From assembly GCF_047663525.1 (NCBI RefSeq), contig NC_092591.1, positions 49,825,501 through 49,889,500 of the forward strand: DNA of 64,000 bases, given 5' to 3'. Positions 51,180 through 60,812 of this stretch are shown in pieces. The notes under the pieces were generated by a model. It searched no databases. It was given only the letters and a program-made list of their open reading frames with translations, and was not told the DNA's origin. This DNA is from Anas platyrhynchos. Its lineage: Eukaryota > Chordata > Aves > Anseriformes > Anatidae. Made by a program: the position numbers and the translations under genes. Every line of letters starts with the position of its first letter. The first letter of the stretch is position 1.

Positions 51180-52182
51180 TTTAGTGGATGCAGGGGGGAA
51201 CACAACTGCTGAGGATAAGGAAAAGGCTGAAGTTCTTAATGCCTTCTTTACTTCTGTCTTTACTAGCCAGACCACTCATCCTTGGAGTGCTAAGCTGCCC
51301 AACCTGGAAGTTTGAGATGGGGAGCAGAAGAAACCTCCCACAGTTCAGGTGGAAACAGTTAGAGACCTGCTGCTCCACCTGGAGTGTCACAACTTCAAGG
51401 GGCCAGATGGGATCCACCTGAGGGTGCTGAGGGAGGTGGTGGATGTGACTGATGGGCTGCTTTCCGTCACCTGGAGAGGTCCTGGATGACTGGAGACTTG
51501 CTAATGTGATGCCTATCTACAAGAGGGATGTAAGGAGGACCCAGGGAACTCCAGGCCTGTCAGCCTGACCTCGGTGTCAGGAAAGGTGATGAAACAGGTC
51601 ATCTTGAATGGTGATGAAACAGGTCATCTTGAATGCAATCACGCAATGTATGTGGGACAACTTGGGGGGATCAGGCCCAGTCAGCATGGGTTCATGAAAG
51701 GCAAGTCCTGCCTGACCAACCTCATCTCCTTCTATGACTGGGTGACCTGCCTGGTGGATGAGGGAAAGGCTGTTGACGTAGTCTACCTAGACTTCAGCAA
51801 GGCCTTTGATACAGTCTCCCACAGCATTCTCCTGGAGAAGCTGCAGCCCATGGCTTGGACAGGCACACTCTGCTGGGTTAAAAACTGGCTGGATGGCCGG
51901 GCCTAGAGAGTGGTGGTGAATGGAATGGCCTCAAGTTGTGCCAGAGGAGGTTCAGGTTGGAAATTGTGAGACATTTCTCCTCAGAAAGAGCAGTCAGGCA
52001 TTGGAACGGGCTGCCCAGGGAAGTGGTGGAGTCACTGTCCCTGGGGATGTTCAAGGAGTTGGACCTGGTGATTAGGGACATGGTTTAATGTGTGACATGG
52101 GTAGTAGGGTGGTGGTTGGACCAGATGATCTTGGAGGTCTTTTCCAACCTTAATGATTCTTTGATTCTATGACTCTATGATA
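51180..52182 (+). mobile_element. Truncated CR1 LINE (non-LTR retrotransposon)
   Basis: A 5'-truncated, decayed CR1 in the plus orientation. Translated pieces read AEDKEKAEVLNAFFTSVFTS near the left end, then HNFKGPDGIHLRVLREV, and then the reverse-transcriptase block QHGFMKGKSCLTNLISFYD, VDVVYLDFSKAFDTVSH and [10 protein letters not shown], in which the palm motif normally read as YLDFSKAFD is clear. The frame has stops and shifts. At about 51905-51945 the sequence jumps from the RT domain straight to the 3' non-coding end, so an internal deletion has removed the rest of ORF2. The 3' end shows the CR1 GGACCAGATGATCTTGGAGG segment and terminal TGATTCTA-type octamers. It lies just downstream of RAG2. 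Confidence 0.93.
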
Positions 52183-52763
52183 TGTAAGCTTTTCATTTTG
52201 GAAGTCCCTGAAGAAAACTGACCCTCAGTGTCTGAATATTTCGTTATTTCTGACACAAGGGACTTAAGCCATCACTTCAGTTTAAAACCAGATTAATTAT
52301 TCTAGTTCTAGTTCATTACCTTAACATAAAATCAGAGTAAGGCAGTTATAAATTAGGCCAAATATTTGTAGAACTACTCACTAAGATAAAACATTAAAAT
52401 GGACAATGTGGTTTTTATTTATTTATTTATTTATTATGGACAGATGCTAACACTACTGAGTACATGGGATAAGGTCTTATCCTACAAGCAGTTCTACTAA
52501 ATTCAGTGGGGTAACTGTGGATTTGGTTGTAGTATAAAATACAGAACAAAGTTAACACTATCTGGCTGTATGTTTGCACAATGCCCTCTGTAATGAATTT
52601 CCTGCCTGGATATTGCAAAAATATACATAAGAAACAAAATAAATTAATGAGCTTTGAAATTAAATTGCAATGATAATTGATTATTTTAATTGATAATTAT
52701 AATCAATTAAATAAAAGATCCATGTCTTTGACTCCCAGTTGAATACAAATCAGTGGTGTAAAT
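52183..52763 (-). other. RAG2: RAG2 3' UTR
   Basis: AT-rich sequence after the RAG2 stop. The TTTA repeat at 52414-52436 supplies several overlapping AATAAA signals on the minus strand, so the UTR is probably about 350 bases and ends near 52400. An AT inverted repeat with 8-base arms (taattgat and atcaatta) is present at about 52688-52710. Confidence 0.5.
52414..52436 (-). terminator. RAG2: TTTA microsatellite supplying RAG2 polyadenylation signals
   Basis: Five to six TTTA units. Read on the minus strand these give repeated AATAAA hexamers, the nearest signals downstream of the RAG2 stop codon. Confidence 0.5.
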
Positions 52764-54350
52764 CTATTCAAATAATCTCCGAAGAAAGGACTTTTTCACT
52801 GGTGTTGTTAAATTCATGGTTTTCTTTTTGCGCAGTGGTTTCATGGGTTGCTTTTTCAGATGCATTGCCTTTTTGGGAGTTTGTAGCCCTTTATTAAGAT
52901 CAACATGTTCATTGCAGAAATACTTGATATTTGCTTCTGAGAGATGTAGGAGCATGCTCTCTGACAGATCCATACATTGTGCATGGACCCAATGGCCAGC
53001 CCCATGGGAACACAGGATCATTGCAGGCTTATTGAGTTCTGTTGAATAGAAAGGCACCCAAGTGTTAATATCAATATTGCAGCTGGCACAGCAGGTGATC
53101 CAGTAACCTGTTTCTGATTCATCTTCTTCATCATCTTCATTGTAAGTGTCAATATCATCAACATCAAAGCTACTGGCTTCTGCACTAAAACAAAACTCTT
53201 CTGAATCTTCAAACGGAGTGGAGTCTCCTTGGTCTTCGGTAGATGCCTGACTGCAAATTTGTGCTGTCAGTTCTTCCTCCTCGTCCTCTTCTGCTCCTTT
53301 GCATCTCAAAATGTAGAAGTAGTTTGCATCTGAGATTAACTGTTTGTTGGCCCCTGGAATGCCCAGCAACACAGACCCTTTGCCCATATCACAGCCAAAC
53401 CACATCCTGCAGTGTTTAATATCTGGTGTCCAGTCCGGGCTTGCCCTTTCAACAATCTCTATCTTATCATCTTCCAAAACTATGGTGTTGCAGACCAACC
53501 GTTTCTGGCTGTCAGACTGGTAGCCCCCAACAAGGACAAATTCGGTATCACTGGTCTGAGTCACAATAGCACTTGACACGGATATTCCCCCTGGCAAGAC
53601 ACTGCAGGTCAGAGCTGGGCTGCCTAGGGGGAGGTCAACTTTTAGCTTGTATAAACTGGGGGACCGGGTGTTATTTTGAAGTGAATGGCCTCCCAAAATG
53701 TAGATTGTGTCATTCCTGGCAACTGAAACATGGAAAGAAAGTCCATCTTGAAGCTCTGGAAGTATGTATGATGTACAGCATCCAAACTCAAAATCAACAA
53801 GAAACACAGATGGCAAACAGTCAACCACACTGTTCCATTTTTCAGTGGTTCTCTGTGCAAGAGGAATATATGATCTACCTCCAAATATAACGCTCATGCT
53901 TTTTCCCCGGCTATGAACTACGTTAATTGTATGTCCATATCTAGCTTCAGGGACATCTCCACCCAGATCTTTCTCAACACACTGAAAAGTGGTTTTCTTG
54001 CTAGTTTTGCTTACTAGACTCATAATGTAGATCTTGTCAGAAAGATCATTGTTAGGCGTTTTCCCACCATGAATGATATACTGGTGCTTATCGGACTCCT
54101 CATTGCCTCTAAACGTGCAAATTGCGGGGTAGCGGAGAGGGGGAAGATAACAGGAATCCTTAGAGAAGAAGACAGGTTTCATTTTGAGCTCATTCTGCTT
54201 TATATCAAGAAAGAAAACACCAGTGGGGCAGGATCTCTTCGGCCACCCTTTCTGCCCAAAAAAGAAGACATGCCCATCAAAATTCAGCAGCGAACAGCCT
54301 GGCTGAAGCAAGGAGGAATTACTGACAGCTGACACCATCTGCAGTGACAT
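52764..54350 (-). CDS. RAG2: RAG2, regulatory subunit of the V(D)J recombinase
   Basis: RAG2 partners RAG1 and directs it to active chromatin through H3K4me3. The single coding exon gives 528 residues from [11 protein letters not shown], aligning with the 527-aa human protein. Residues 1-350 form a six-bladed kelch-like propeller ([68 protein letters not shown]). An acidic hinge follows (about 360-413), then the PHD finger from about 415 ([10 protein letters not shown]) with W454 in GHWVHAQC, equivalent to human W453 that reads H3K4me3. The C-terminus keeps T491-P, equivalent to the CDK2 site T490 that controls degradation at S phase, and ends [10 protein letters not shown]. The exon begins at an acceptor at about 54382 on the minus strand. 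A further in-frame ATG at 54371 would add seven residues. It overlaps nothing and faces RAG1. Confidence 0.98.
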   Translation of the reverse strand: MSLQMVSAVSNSSLLQPGCSLLNFDGHVFFFGQKGWPKRSCPTGVFFLDIKQNELKMKPVFFSKDSCYLPPLRYPAICTFRGNEESDKHQYIIHGGKTPNNDLSDKIYIMSLVSKTSKKTTFQCVEKDLGGDVPEARYGHTINVVHSRGKSMSVIFGGRSYIPLAQRTTEKWNSVVDCLPSVFLVDFEFGCCTSYILPELQDGLSFHVSVARNDTIYILGGHSLQNNTRSPSLYKLKVDLPLGSPALTCSVLPGGISVSSAIVTQTSDTEFVLVGGYQSDSQKRLVCNTIVLEDDKIEIVERASPDWTPDIKHCRMWFGCDMGKGSVLLGIPGANKQLISDANYFYILRCKGAEEDEEEELTAQICSQASTEDQGDSTPFEDSEEFCFSAEASSFDVDDIDTYNEDDEEDESETGYWITCCASCNIDINTWVPFYSTELNKPAMILCSHGAGHWVHAQCMDLSESMLLHLSEANIKYFCNEHVDLNKGLQTPKKAMHLKKQPMKPLRKKKTMNLTTPVKKSFLRRLFE

Positions 54351-54381
54351 TGCGTCCGCTGACTGGGCCATGTTTTGGTAT
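54351..54381 (-). other. RAG2: RAG2 leader in the coding exon, with upstream in-frame ATG
   Basis: Thirty-one bases between the acceptor (ttttctctcag) and the conserved RAG2 start. They contain an in-frame ATG at 54371-54369 in a strong context (AACATGG) that would add MAQSADA. The RAG2 5' non-coding exon is not identified; on the vertebrate pattern it lies further right, beyond the CpG island. Confidence 0.7.
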
Positions 54382-54557
54382 CTGAGAGAAAAAAAAGGCG
54401 TGAAGGAAGCGTGTTGTAAGTGCTCTAGGAAAGCGTTTAACTTGACTTGAATAAATGAAGTGTGCATTTTTGGTTCTGTGAGAACTGTGTAGGAGTTCTG
54501 CGGAATTCTGTAAAAAACACGGCCTGGAATTGAAAAGCAGAACACTTGGGCAGGGGC

Positions 54558-54599
54558 GGGACAGGGACAGGGACTGGGACTGGGACAGGGACTGGTACA
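54558..54599. repeat. GGGACA/GGGACT hexamer repeat
   Basis: Seven tandem hexamers, mostly GGGACA or GGGACT with the last degenerate. It lies at the left edge of the CpG island, between the RAG2 acceptor and the putative IFTAP start. Confidence 0.9.
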
Positions 54600-54663
54600 G
54601 ACTCCTCAGCCCCTCGGGCCGCTCCCCGCAGCCATGGAGGCCCCTCAGCGGGCCCCCCGTTGC

Positions 54664-54759
54664 CATGGAGGCAGCGGCCGCGCGGGCTGCTGGGGTTTGT
54701 AGTCCTCGCCTGGCCGCCGGAGCAGGCCCGGCCCGGGCCGGAGGAGCGGGACTGGCGGG
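54664..54759 (+). CDS. Possible IFTAP first-exon coding or leader segment (tentative)
   Basis: An ATG at 54664 in a good context (gccATGG) opens 32 Ala/Gly-rich codons (MEAAAARAAGVCSPRLAAG and onward) that run in phase 0 into a consensus donor, ggcggg then gtgagt. Without splicing the frame stops at once with TGA. A second ATG at 54632 is out of this frame and stops early. Human IFTAP does not start this way as far as I know, so this may simply be 5' UTR that happens to be open. Confidence 0.25.
54686..54703 (-). promoter_or_regulatory. ZNF143/STAF-like binding site
   Basis: On the minus strand the sequence ACTACAAACCCCAGCAGC fits the long ZNF143 (SBS) consensus ACTACAATTCCCAGCAG with changes only at the variable centre. 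Such sites are typical of housekeeping CpG-island and divergent promoters. It lies about 335 bases upstream of the RAG2 start. Confidence 0.65.
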
Positions 54760-55140
54760 GTGAGTGGGGCGGCGGGCGGGGAGCAGGAGCAGGGGCCCTG
54801 CTGAGTGTCTGCCGGCGCTAGGAAGCCGCTGGGGGGGAAGCTGCCCGCTCGGGGGTGCATATCCAGCGGCTGTGCAGCGTGTGCCTTCCCGAGCAGGCTG
54901 CGCGGGCCGGGGTTTGCTTTGTGTTCACGGATCTGCAGTGCGCTGCGCAGCCGGGCTGGGCAGGAGCTGCGGGCTAGCTTGGCACAGCCCAGGTGCTAGG
55001 GGAGGAAAACAACCGGCCCCTTCGGTTGGCCTGTGGTGACAGCAGGGGTGTGCCTTGTAGTCGATCCTTCAGTGAAGCCCTTCTCAAATCTGTGTGGTTT
55101 CAGGTTGTAAACCGTCTTTCAAGTACAATATTTGGAAAAT

Positions 55141-55253
55141 AAAAAGCAAAAAAAATCAAAAACAAACAAACAAACAAAAAACAAACAAAAAAAACCAACA
55201 ACAAAGCAAGCAAAACAAACAGCAGCAACAACAAAACAAAAATAAAAATTGCA
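55141..55253. repeat. A-rich CAAA low-complexity tract
   Basis: An imperfect CAAA/CAAAA repeat of about 110 bases, giving Lys/Gln/Asn-rich spurious frames. It precedes a T-rich stretch at about 55271-55288. Confidence 0.95.
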
Positions 55254-55376
55254 TCTTAAAATATAGTTCCTTTCTTTTTTTTTTTTTGGATATCTTCAGG
55301 TTTCATATTTTCATTGTACCTGCTTTTCATTTTGCTGTAATAGCACAAGCAAGAAGCGTAAGGTTTCTTCTTTCAG

Positions 55377-55499
55377 GGAGGACGCCTGTCTTCTAGTTGT
55401 GAGCCAGCAAAACCTGGGGGTTCCAGGACAGCTGCGTGCAGTGAGATTCCTGTGAAATCATGGGAACTGACGGCGCCGGCCACATCAAATCACCATCCG
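55377..55499 (+). other. Possible non-coding or first coding exon on the IFTAP strand (weak)
   Basis: A good acceptor (ttcttctttcag) at 55376 and a possible donor (ccga then gtatgt) at 55500 bound 123 bases. They contain an ATG at 55460 in a strong context (AATCATGG) opening MGTDGAGHIKSPS. I do not recognise the peptide, and no matching downstream exon was found, so this is only a candidate. Confidence 0.2.
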
Positions 55500-58400
55500 A
55501 GTATGTTCTCATGCACAGCAAGAACTGTTGTACTGCGTTCCTGCACTGCCTGCCAGCTCCACTTTCTAGGATGCAAGCTTGTGCATAGGTCTGCTAGTCA
55601 ATGCTTTCAAATGTAGGTAGGCCTGGTCAGATGTGCTTGGACCACAGCACATGGATAGGGCTGACGTGGCCACTACTGAGTCTATTTAAATATATATATG
55701 AAAATATATAGTGTATATACACACCAGTCTTTTTGTACACTGTGGAATCATTGAAGGATCACAGTCAAGCAGTGTTCGCTGTATAGCCAATTCCTCTGTC
55801 CTAAAGGCGGTATTTTTTTCTGAATTTAGATTCCTGTTCAGAAGTACTGCACTGTAGATGAAGTTCAGTTAGGATGTAATTAAATTAGTTAACTCTGTTC
55901 TGAGGATGCTGGTGTATACAGCAGGTTTTGTACTTGTTTGCATGAAGAGAGATTTGCCAGGTTGTTTTCCTGCAGGCAAGATGTTGAACAGAAATCTCTG
56001 CTGCTTGCTTCTTACCACCACTCAAACATGGTCTTTCTAGAGGAGTATGCACTAATTTGGGTTTACTGAGGTGAATGTGAGATTGACAGACACACAAAAT
56101 TCACAGGTTAAATAAACACAAGCGCACTTCCTCCTTGTCATCCCTTAATGTTCCTTGCATTTTATATAAGCAAGCACATCAGTACATAAAGCAGAAAATA
56201 TTTATCCTAGATTCTGTGACAGATGCATCTCCTTAGGGACTTGCTGGAATTGCTTTGGCTTTCGAGACTGTCCCATGTTAATTGTGGTGACACCATGTGG
56301 TTGGGCTGTGCTCACCTCCACTTCTGGCCTTCCAACACCACTGATGCCCTTGGGGCAATGCTTCTTTGACCCTGAACAGTTTTAGGGAGCCAAATTTTTT
56401 TTTTTTTTGGTGGCTTTATGCTTAAAACCATCTCACTGTGGAGCGGGCTTGGCATTAGTGCCAGTGTGAAGGGAAACACAAATGCCTTAGCCGTGGTGCA
56501 GCACAAGATAGAGAGGAAAGGATACTACAGGAAGAAAAAGAAGAGGTGGATGAAGAGAGAAGGATGGAGTTAAATAAACAACCACCGGTTACGGTGACTT
56601 GAGTCATGCTTTATTGTATTTGGTATATTTTTAAAAGACCAAGCTCCAAGGATTGTACAAATAAGTGAGAATCTCAGCATTAATTTTATAACCCCTGAAT
56701 TTGAAAAGTGAACTGTGGAGATCTGAGCTAGAAGCTAAAAAGAAGAGAAAAACAAGTATTCTCTCTATTTTAGTTTGAAATCAAATTTATTATTTTGAAC
56801 TGAGTTTTTCAGTTAATAGTTGTATTGCAAAAGGATATTACAAGAAATTGAGATTTAGATAAATTCATCGGGAGATCTATTTAAGGAGGATCAAATTAAG
56901 AGAGAAGGTGCTTTTCTAAAAGCACTAGCTAATATGATTTGAAATGTTCTTGCTATGGAAATAGAGGGACATATTTAAAATCTGGTGTGTGGGGGATTAT
57001 TTCAGAAAGTATATTAATCATTCAGTAAGAATTACAGGATGCGTGTGCCTTAGAAAGAAAGAGTAGGATTCAGATGCCTAAACATCGAGTGATACTTAGA
57101 TGCCTTTGGCTATCCTTGGCTTTTAGCTTCTGCTGCTGAAGGCTGCAGGTCTCCCATAGGATCTGTGCACTAGGTCCTAGCATGTCTAGGGTTTAGAAAA
57201 TGTCACTTCTTAAGGCACTGAGTCACTCCCAGAGTGTGTTTACCACATACTGTTCACTTTGACCATATGTAGTAATTGATCACCTGTGTGCTGTGCCTGC
57301 TCCCCAATTAGGCAATGAAAGCATTTTAAACAGGAGAACAATGAGCCATCAATACTGTTGTTTAGTATGACCTTCCATGTTAATATTTATTTTGTCACCA
57401 TTAAAAAAACCATATGATAATTTCTTGGTAGTCTGAATGCTGCCAAATAGTGAATCAAAAGTCCCAGGTACAAAATGAAGTATTTCAACAGCACCGAGTA
57501 GATACGGAGAAAAAATGGATTGCAGCATAGCTTGGAGTCTTCGTTGGTAAATGCTCATCGCTAACCATCAGATTCTGTCATTAGTTTACAGTTATTTGTA
57601 ACTTGGCAAGAAAAACAGTAATCTACAGTAGAATTAAATTTGTTTTGCAGTATTGTGTATCTTTTCTTTCTGTCTGACTGATCTGTGGGGTCTCCATTTG
57701 CAAAAGGAAATAGAGCATATCCCTGACAAGCAAGTGCTGTTCCCAAATTCTTCACAGTCAAAGTAGCATCCAGACACCTACAGAACTTAGAAGCGCCCAA
57801 TAAGTAGGATTAAGAACAGGAAATTTCTATATACTATTTCTCAAAACATTTGCTAAGTGTATCAACCAAGTTTGCTTTGGGCAAAACAATAAGGCAGACG
57901 TACCTGGCTGATTGAGTGCTTTTGCGTCCTCCGAAAGATTTCTATGTTATTGGGATTCAAATGTGAGCACTTTGAGGATCTTCTCTGACAGCACGGGGGG
58001 CTTGTGGCATGGAGGGGAATCTGTCTGCTTAATTTGCAGATGTGCTCCTGAGAACTCAGTCTGCTGTGGCTAACTGGCTGTGACCGTTTTTGTTGTTTTT
58101 TTTTTTTTGTCTTTCCTCTCTTGTCTTCAGATGGCACAACAAGAAACCCGTCAGCCTTTAGAAGTGTTAACTCTTTGCAGTTGAACCAGACCAGAGTGGC
58201 AGGAGATGTCTGTTGTTTAGATTGTAAAAGCTTGCAGTAGGGCATAGTTTAATTCTTTACACTGCTAAACCTGTGAAGCTTGTGCTCTCTTTTGGAATTT
58301 TCCAATGCCAATGTAATGGAGAATATAAACACAAGTAATTTTTGAGTTCAAAGGCAAAATCATTTCAATATCTAGTAAAAGGAAATAACCTTGTGCTGAC

Positions 58401-60767
58401 TGGCACACTAACTGCTTTTCCCAGGAAGGCTCAGCTGCAAGGAGGTAGTGACATTGAAACAGAGCAAAGGAAATGGCAAATGCATGCAACCAAGTGAGTG
58501 AGGACTGACTAAAATTCCAATCCAAAGTCCACTGAAGTCATTAGAAATGCAGAAATGCTTTTTTTCCCCCTACTTTAGTGGTCTTCTGATCAGATTTTAG
58601 AGACTAATAAAAGTTTGCACACTTCTGTGGCAGTTTTCATCAGATTCACAGAGCTTTTCTCCTACAAAATGCAATTAGACTCTGCCAAGTCCTATGGGAG
58701 CATATTCTTTCAGCAGCTAGCAGCACTGGGGCACAGAGGGTAAGCCACTTGCATAACATTGCACGGCAAATAAACAGATGAACCTGGAAAACAATTCACT
58801 CTTCATAGCTCCCTGCTTCTGCTTTCCTGGACCTACTTCACCCACTCCTGAGTTACAACATCTGCTACACAGTATTTTAGAAATATCTCATCTCCCATTT
58901 GAAACTGCAGTGAGAATAGAAATAGGAAGAGCTTGAAATGGAATTTGGTTATTACAGGAAAGCAAACATACCCAATGTTTGTGAAAATCATCCTGAGACG
59001 TTGAATAACTGTAATGCATGTAGGATGTGGTGGTGTTTCTCAGCTGAAATACAACAGCTCTGAGGCACTGTGCCCTGTAACGTCCACACGGGCCTATTAC
59101 TTCTCTAGTGAAACAAAGAGCAGAAGTAAACTGCACTGCAGAGTTCAAGGCTAAAGAACTTAGCTTCCCCAAAATATAAGGCTATTCAGAGCAGATCTAT
59201 TTGTGTTTTTGGTAGTGCTTAGATGATATTTGACAGCTGCTTATCCGAGTGCTTGACATAGTATAACCCTTGTCTGTGTCTGCAAACAAAAGATCTACTG
59301 ACAAAAGAGATAGAAATGAGAGAAAATCCAAACCTCAGTTGTCTCATTTAATACTATACATTCATTTTATTCTCCTCCTGCCAGTTGATGTCTTATCTTT
59401 AGAAATTCTTTTTCCAATTACTGTGGATGGGAAGACAGAGAAATTAAAGTTTGTTGGCAACGACACGTCAATTTTGGATGAGGATGTGGTCTGTCCAAGC
59501 TGGTCTTCTGTAACTGTCAGTGACAAACTGCTTTGGAGGAGCTGCAGGCAGCAAGTAGCTGTGGGGTAATGTATGTACAAGGCAGAAAAATCATGTTTAG
59601 AGCTGTCCAGCTCATAGCAAGAACAGAATTCAGGATTTGCATCCTGAATTTCTTTGGCAGAGAACCAATATGAAAATGAAAAAATAAACTTCTTCTTCAC
59701 AATTTCTGTTTTAATAGCGTTGACCAAGGTAGTATGTTTTCAGCAGATTGCTCACTGTCACGGAAATGCTTAGTTTCACTTGATTTTCTTCTCCTACAGT
59801 TAATTAGTTAAAATAATGTGTGGTTTACGTCTTCATTCCAAATTGCATTGAGGTGTTTCCAGGCTTTTCAGCATATTTTCTGTGGGTGAAGTGCAGTCAG
59901 CTCAGAGGCAGAGGTTGGTCTCTGCGGGTGGCAGCAACGTGCTCCAGTGAGGCCAAGGAAGGCAAGGCCGTCTGACTTGTGTAAGCCTCGCCTGCAAGTG
60001 CCCGCCTGGACGTTTAGCCGAGACCTTGGGGCTGAAGCCTGTGGAGAAACAAATGGCACGGGGCGTCCAGTGTCCTAAAATCTCATCTAAAACCACCAGT
60101 AGCCAGTATTTAGGGCAGCTGATCACACCCAGCTGTGCTTTGACTGCGACATCCCACCGGCCCCCATGCTTCACCGGTGTTTGGTGCGCAGGAAGCGTTA
60201 CCATTGTCAGGCCTCCGGCTTTAAAGTGCACAGCACTCTTGAAGCGATTGGAAACTCATCAAAAAACAAGAACAGCAACAAAAAAATCAGCCCTCTGATC
60301 ATGCCCGGGGCAGACACAGTAGCTCGGAAATCCCCCAGGATCAATGTGCCTGCTGGCAATTAGAGCCCTCAGATACAGGCCTTAAAAGCCCGTAGGAGCT
60401 GCGTGTGAGAGGCGCGGGGCTTTGACCACCACGAAGGTCGGGTCTGGGGCTCGGTAATGAGCTTACATAAGCAGACGCAGCTCCTGTTCGAGCAAATTGC
60501 TGATGCATTAAGTGCGTGCCCTTAAGACCTTATCCCGCTGAAGGTAGTGGCAAACGTCCAGTTGATTTAAGCGGGATTAGCTGTTGCAGATCACGCTGAA
60601 TTGAGAGGCACTGCAAGAAATGTCCTTTGAAAGGTTTTGTGCTTTGTGATCGAAACTTTTTAGTTAGCTTGTCCCTGTGGTTGGGTAGACCCACAGCTGG
60701 CTGTGGCCAGGGCTTCCTGCGGTCAGGCTGGTGTGGCCCTGCCGCCCCACAGCTGGAGGGCTGCAGG

Positions 60768-60812
60768 GGGAGGAGGAGGAGGAGAAGGAGAAGGAGGAGA
60801 AGAGGGAGAAGT
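60768..60812. repeat. GGA/GAA purine-rich microsatellite
   Basis: An imperfect run of GGAGGA and GAAGGA units, almost pure purine on the plus strand. It accounts for a Gly/Glu-rich frame on one strand and a Leu/Ser-rich frame on the other. Confidence 0.9.

Larger units (their letters stand above)
54540..54990 (+). promoter_or_regulatory. IFTAP: CpG island, probable IFTAP promoter nested in the RAG2 5' intron
   Basis: A second GC- and CpG-rich block, only about 160 bases from the RAG2 coding exon. In mammals IFTAP (C11orf74, an IFT-A-associated ciliary protein) starts on the opposite strand just beyond the RAG2 coding exon, within the RAG2 intron, and this island is in that position. It holds a GGGACW hexamer repeat (54558-54599), a ZNF143-like site (54686-54703) and a strong plus-strand donor at 54759/54760. 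The IFTAP protein itself is not recognised in the window, so the symbol rests on synteny. Confidence 0.6.

Noticed and set aside
56500-56585. Glu-rich frame (EEKEEVDEERRMELNKQPP) after a tactacag acceptor-like site
   Set aside because: It is a short purine-rich run ending in a stop, with no donor or matching neighbouring exon, and not identifiable as IFTAP.
59902-60231. Minus-strand frame with VKHGG resembling a Tc1/mariner transposase segment
   Set aside because: Only a few residues agree and none of the catalytic motifs or terminal inverted repeats are visible.
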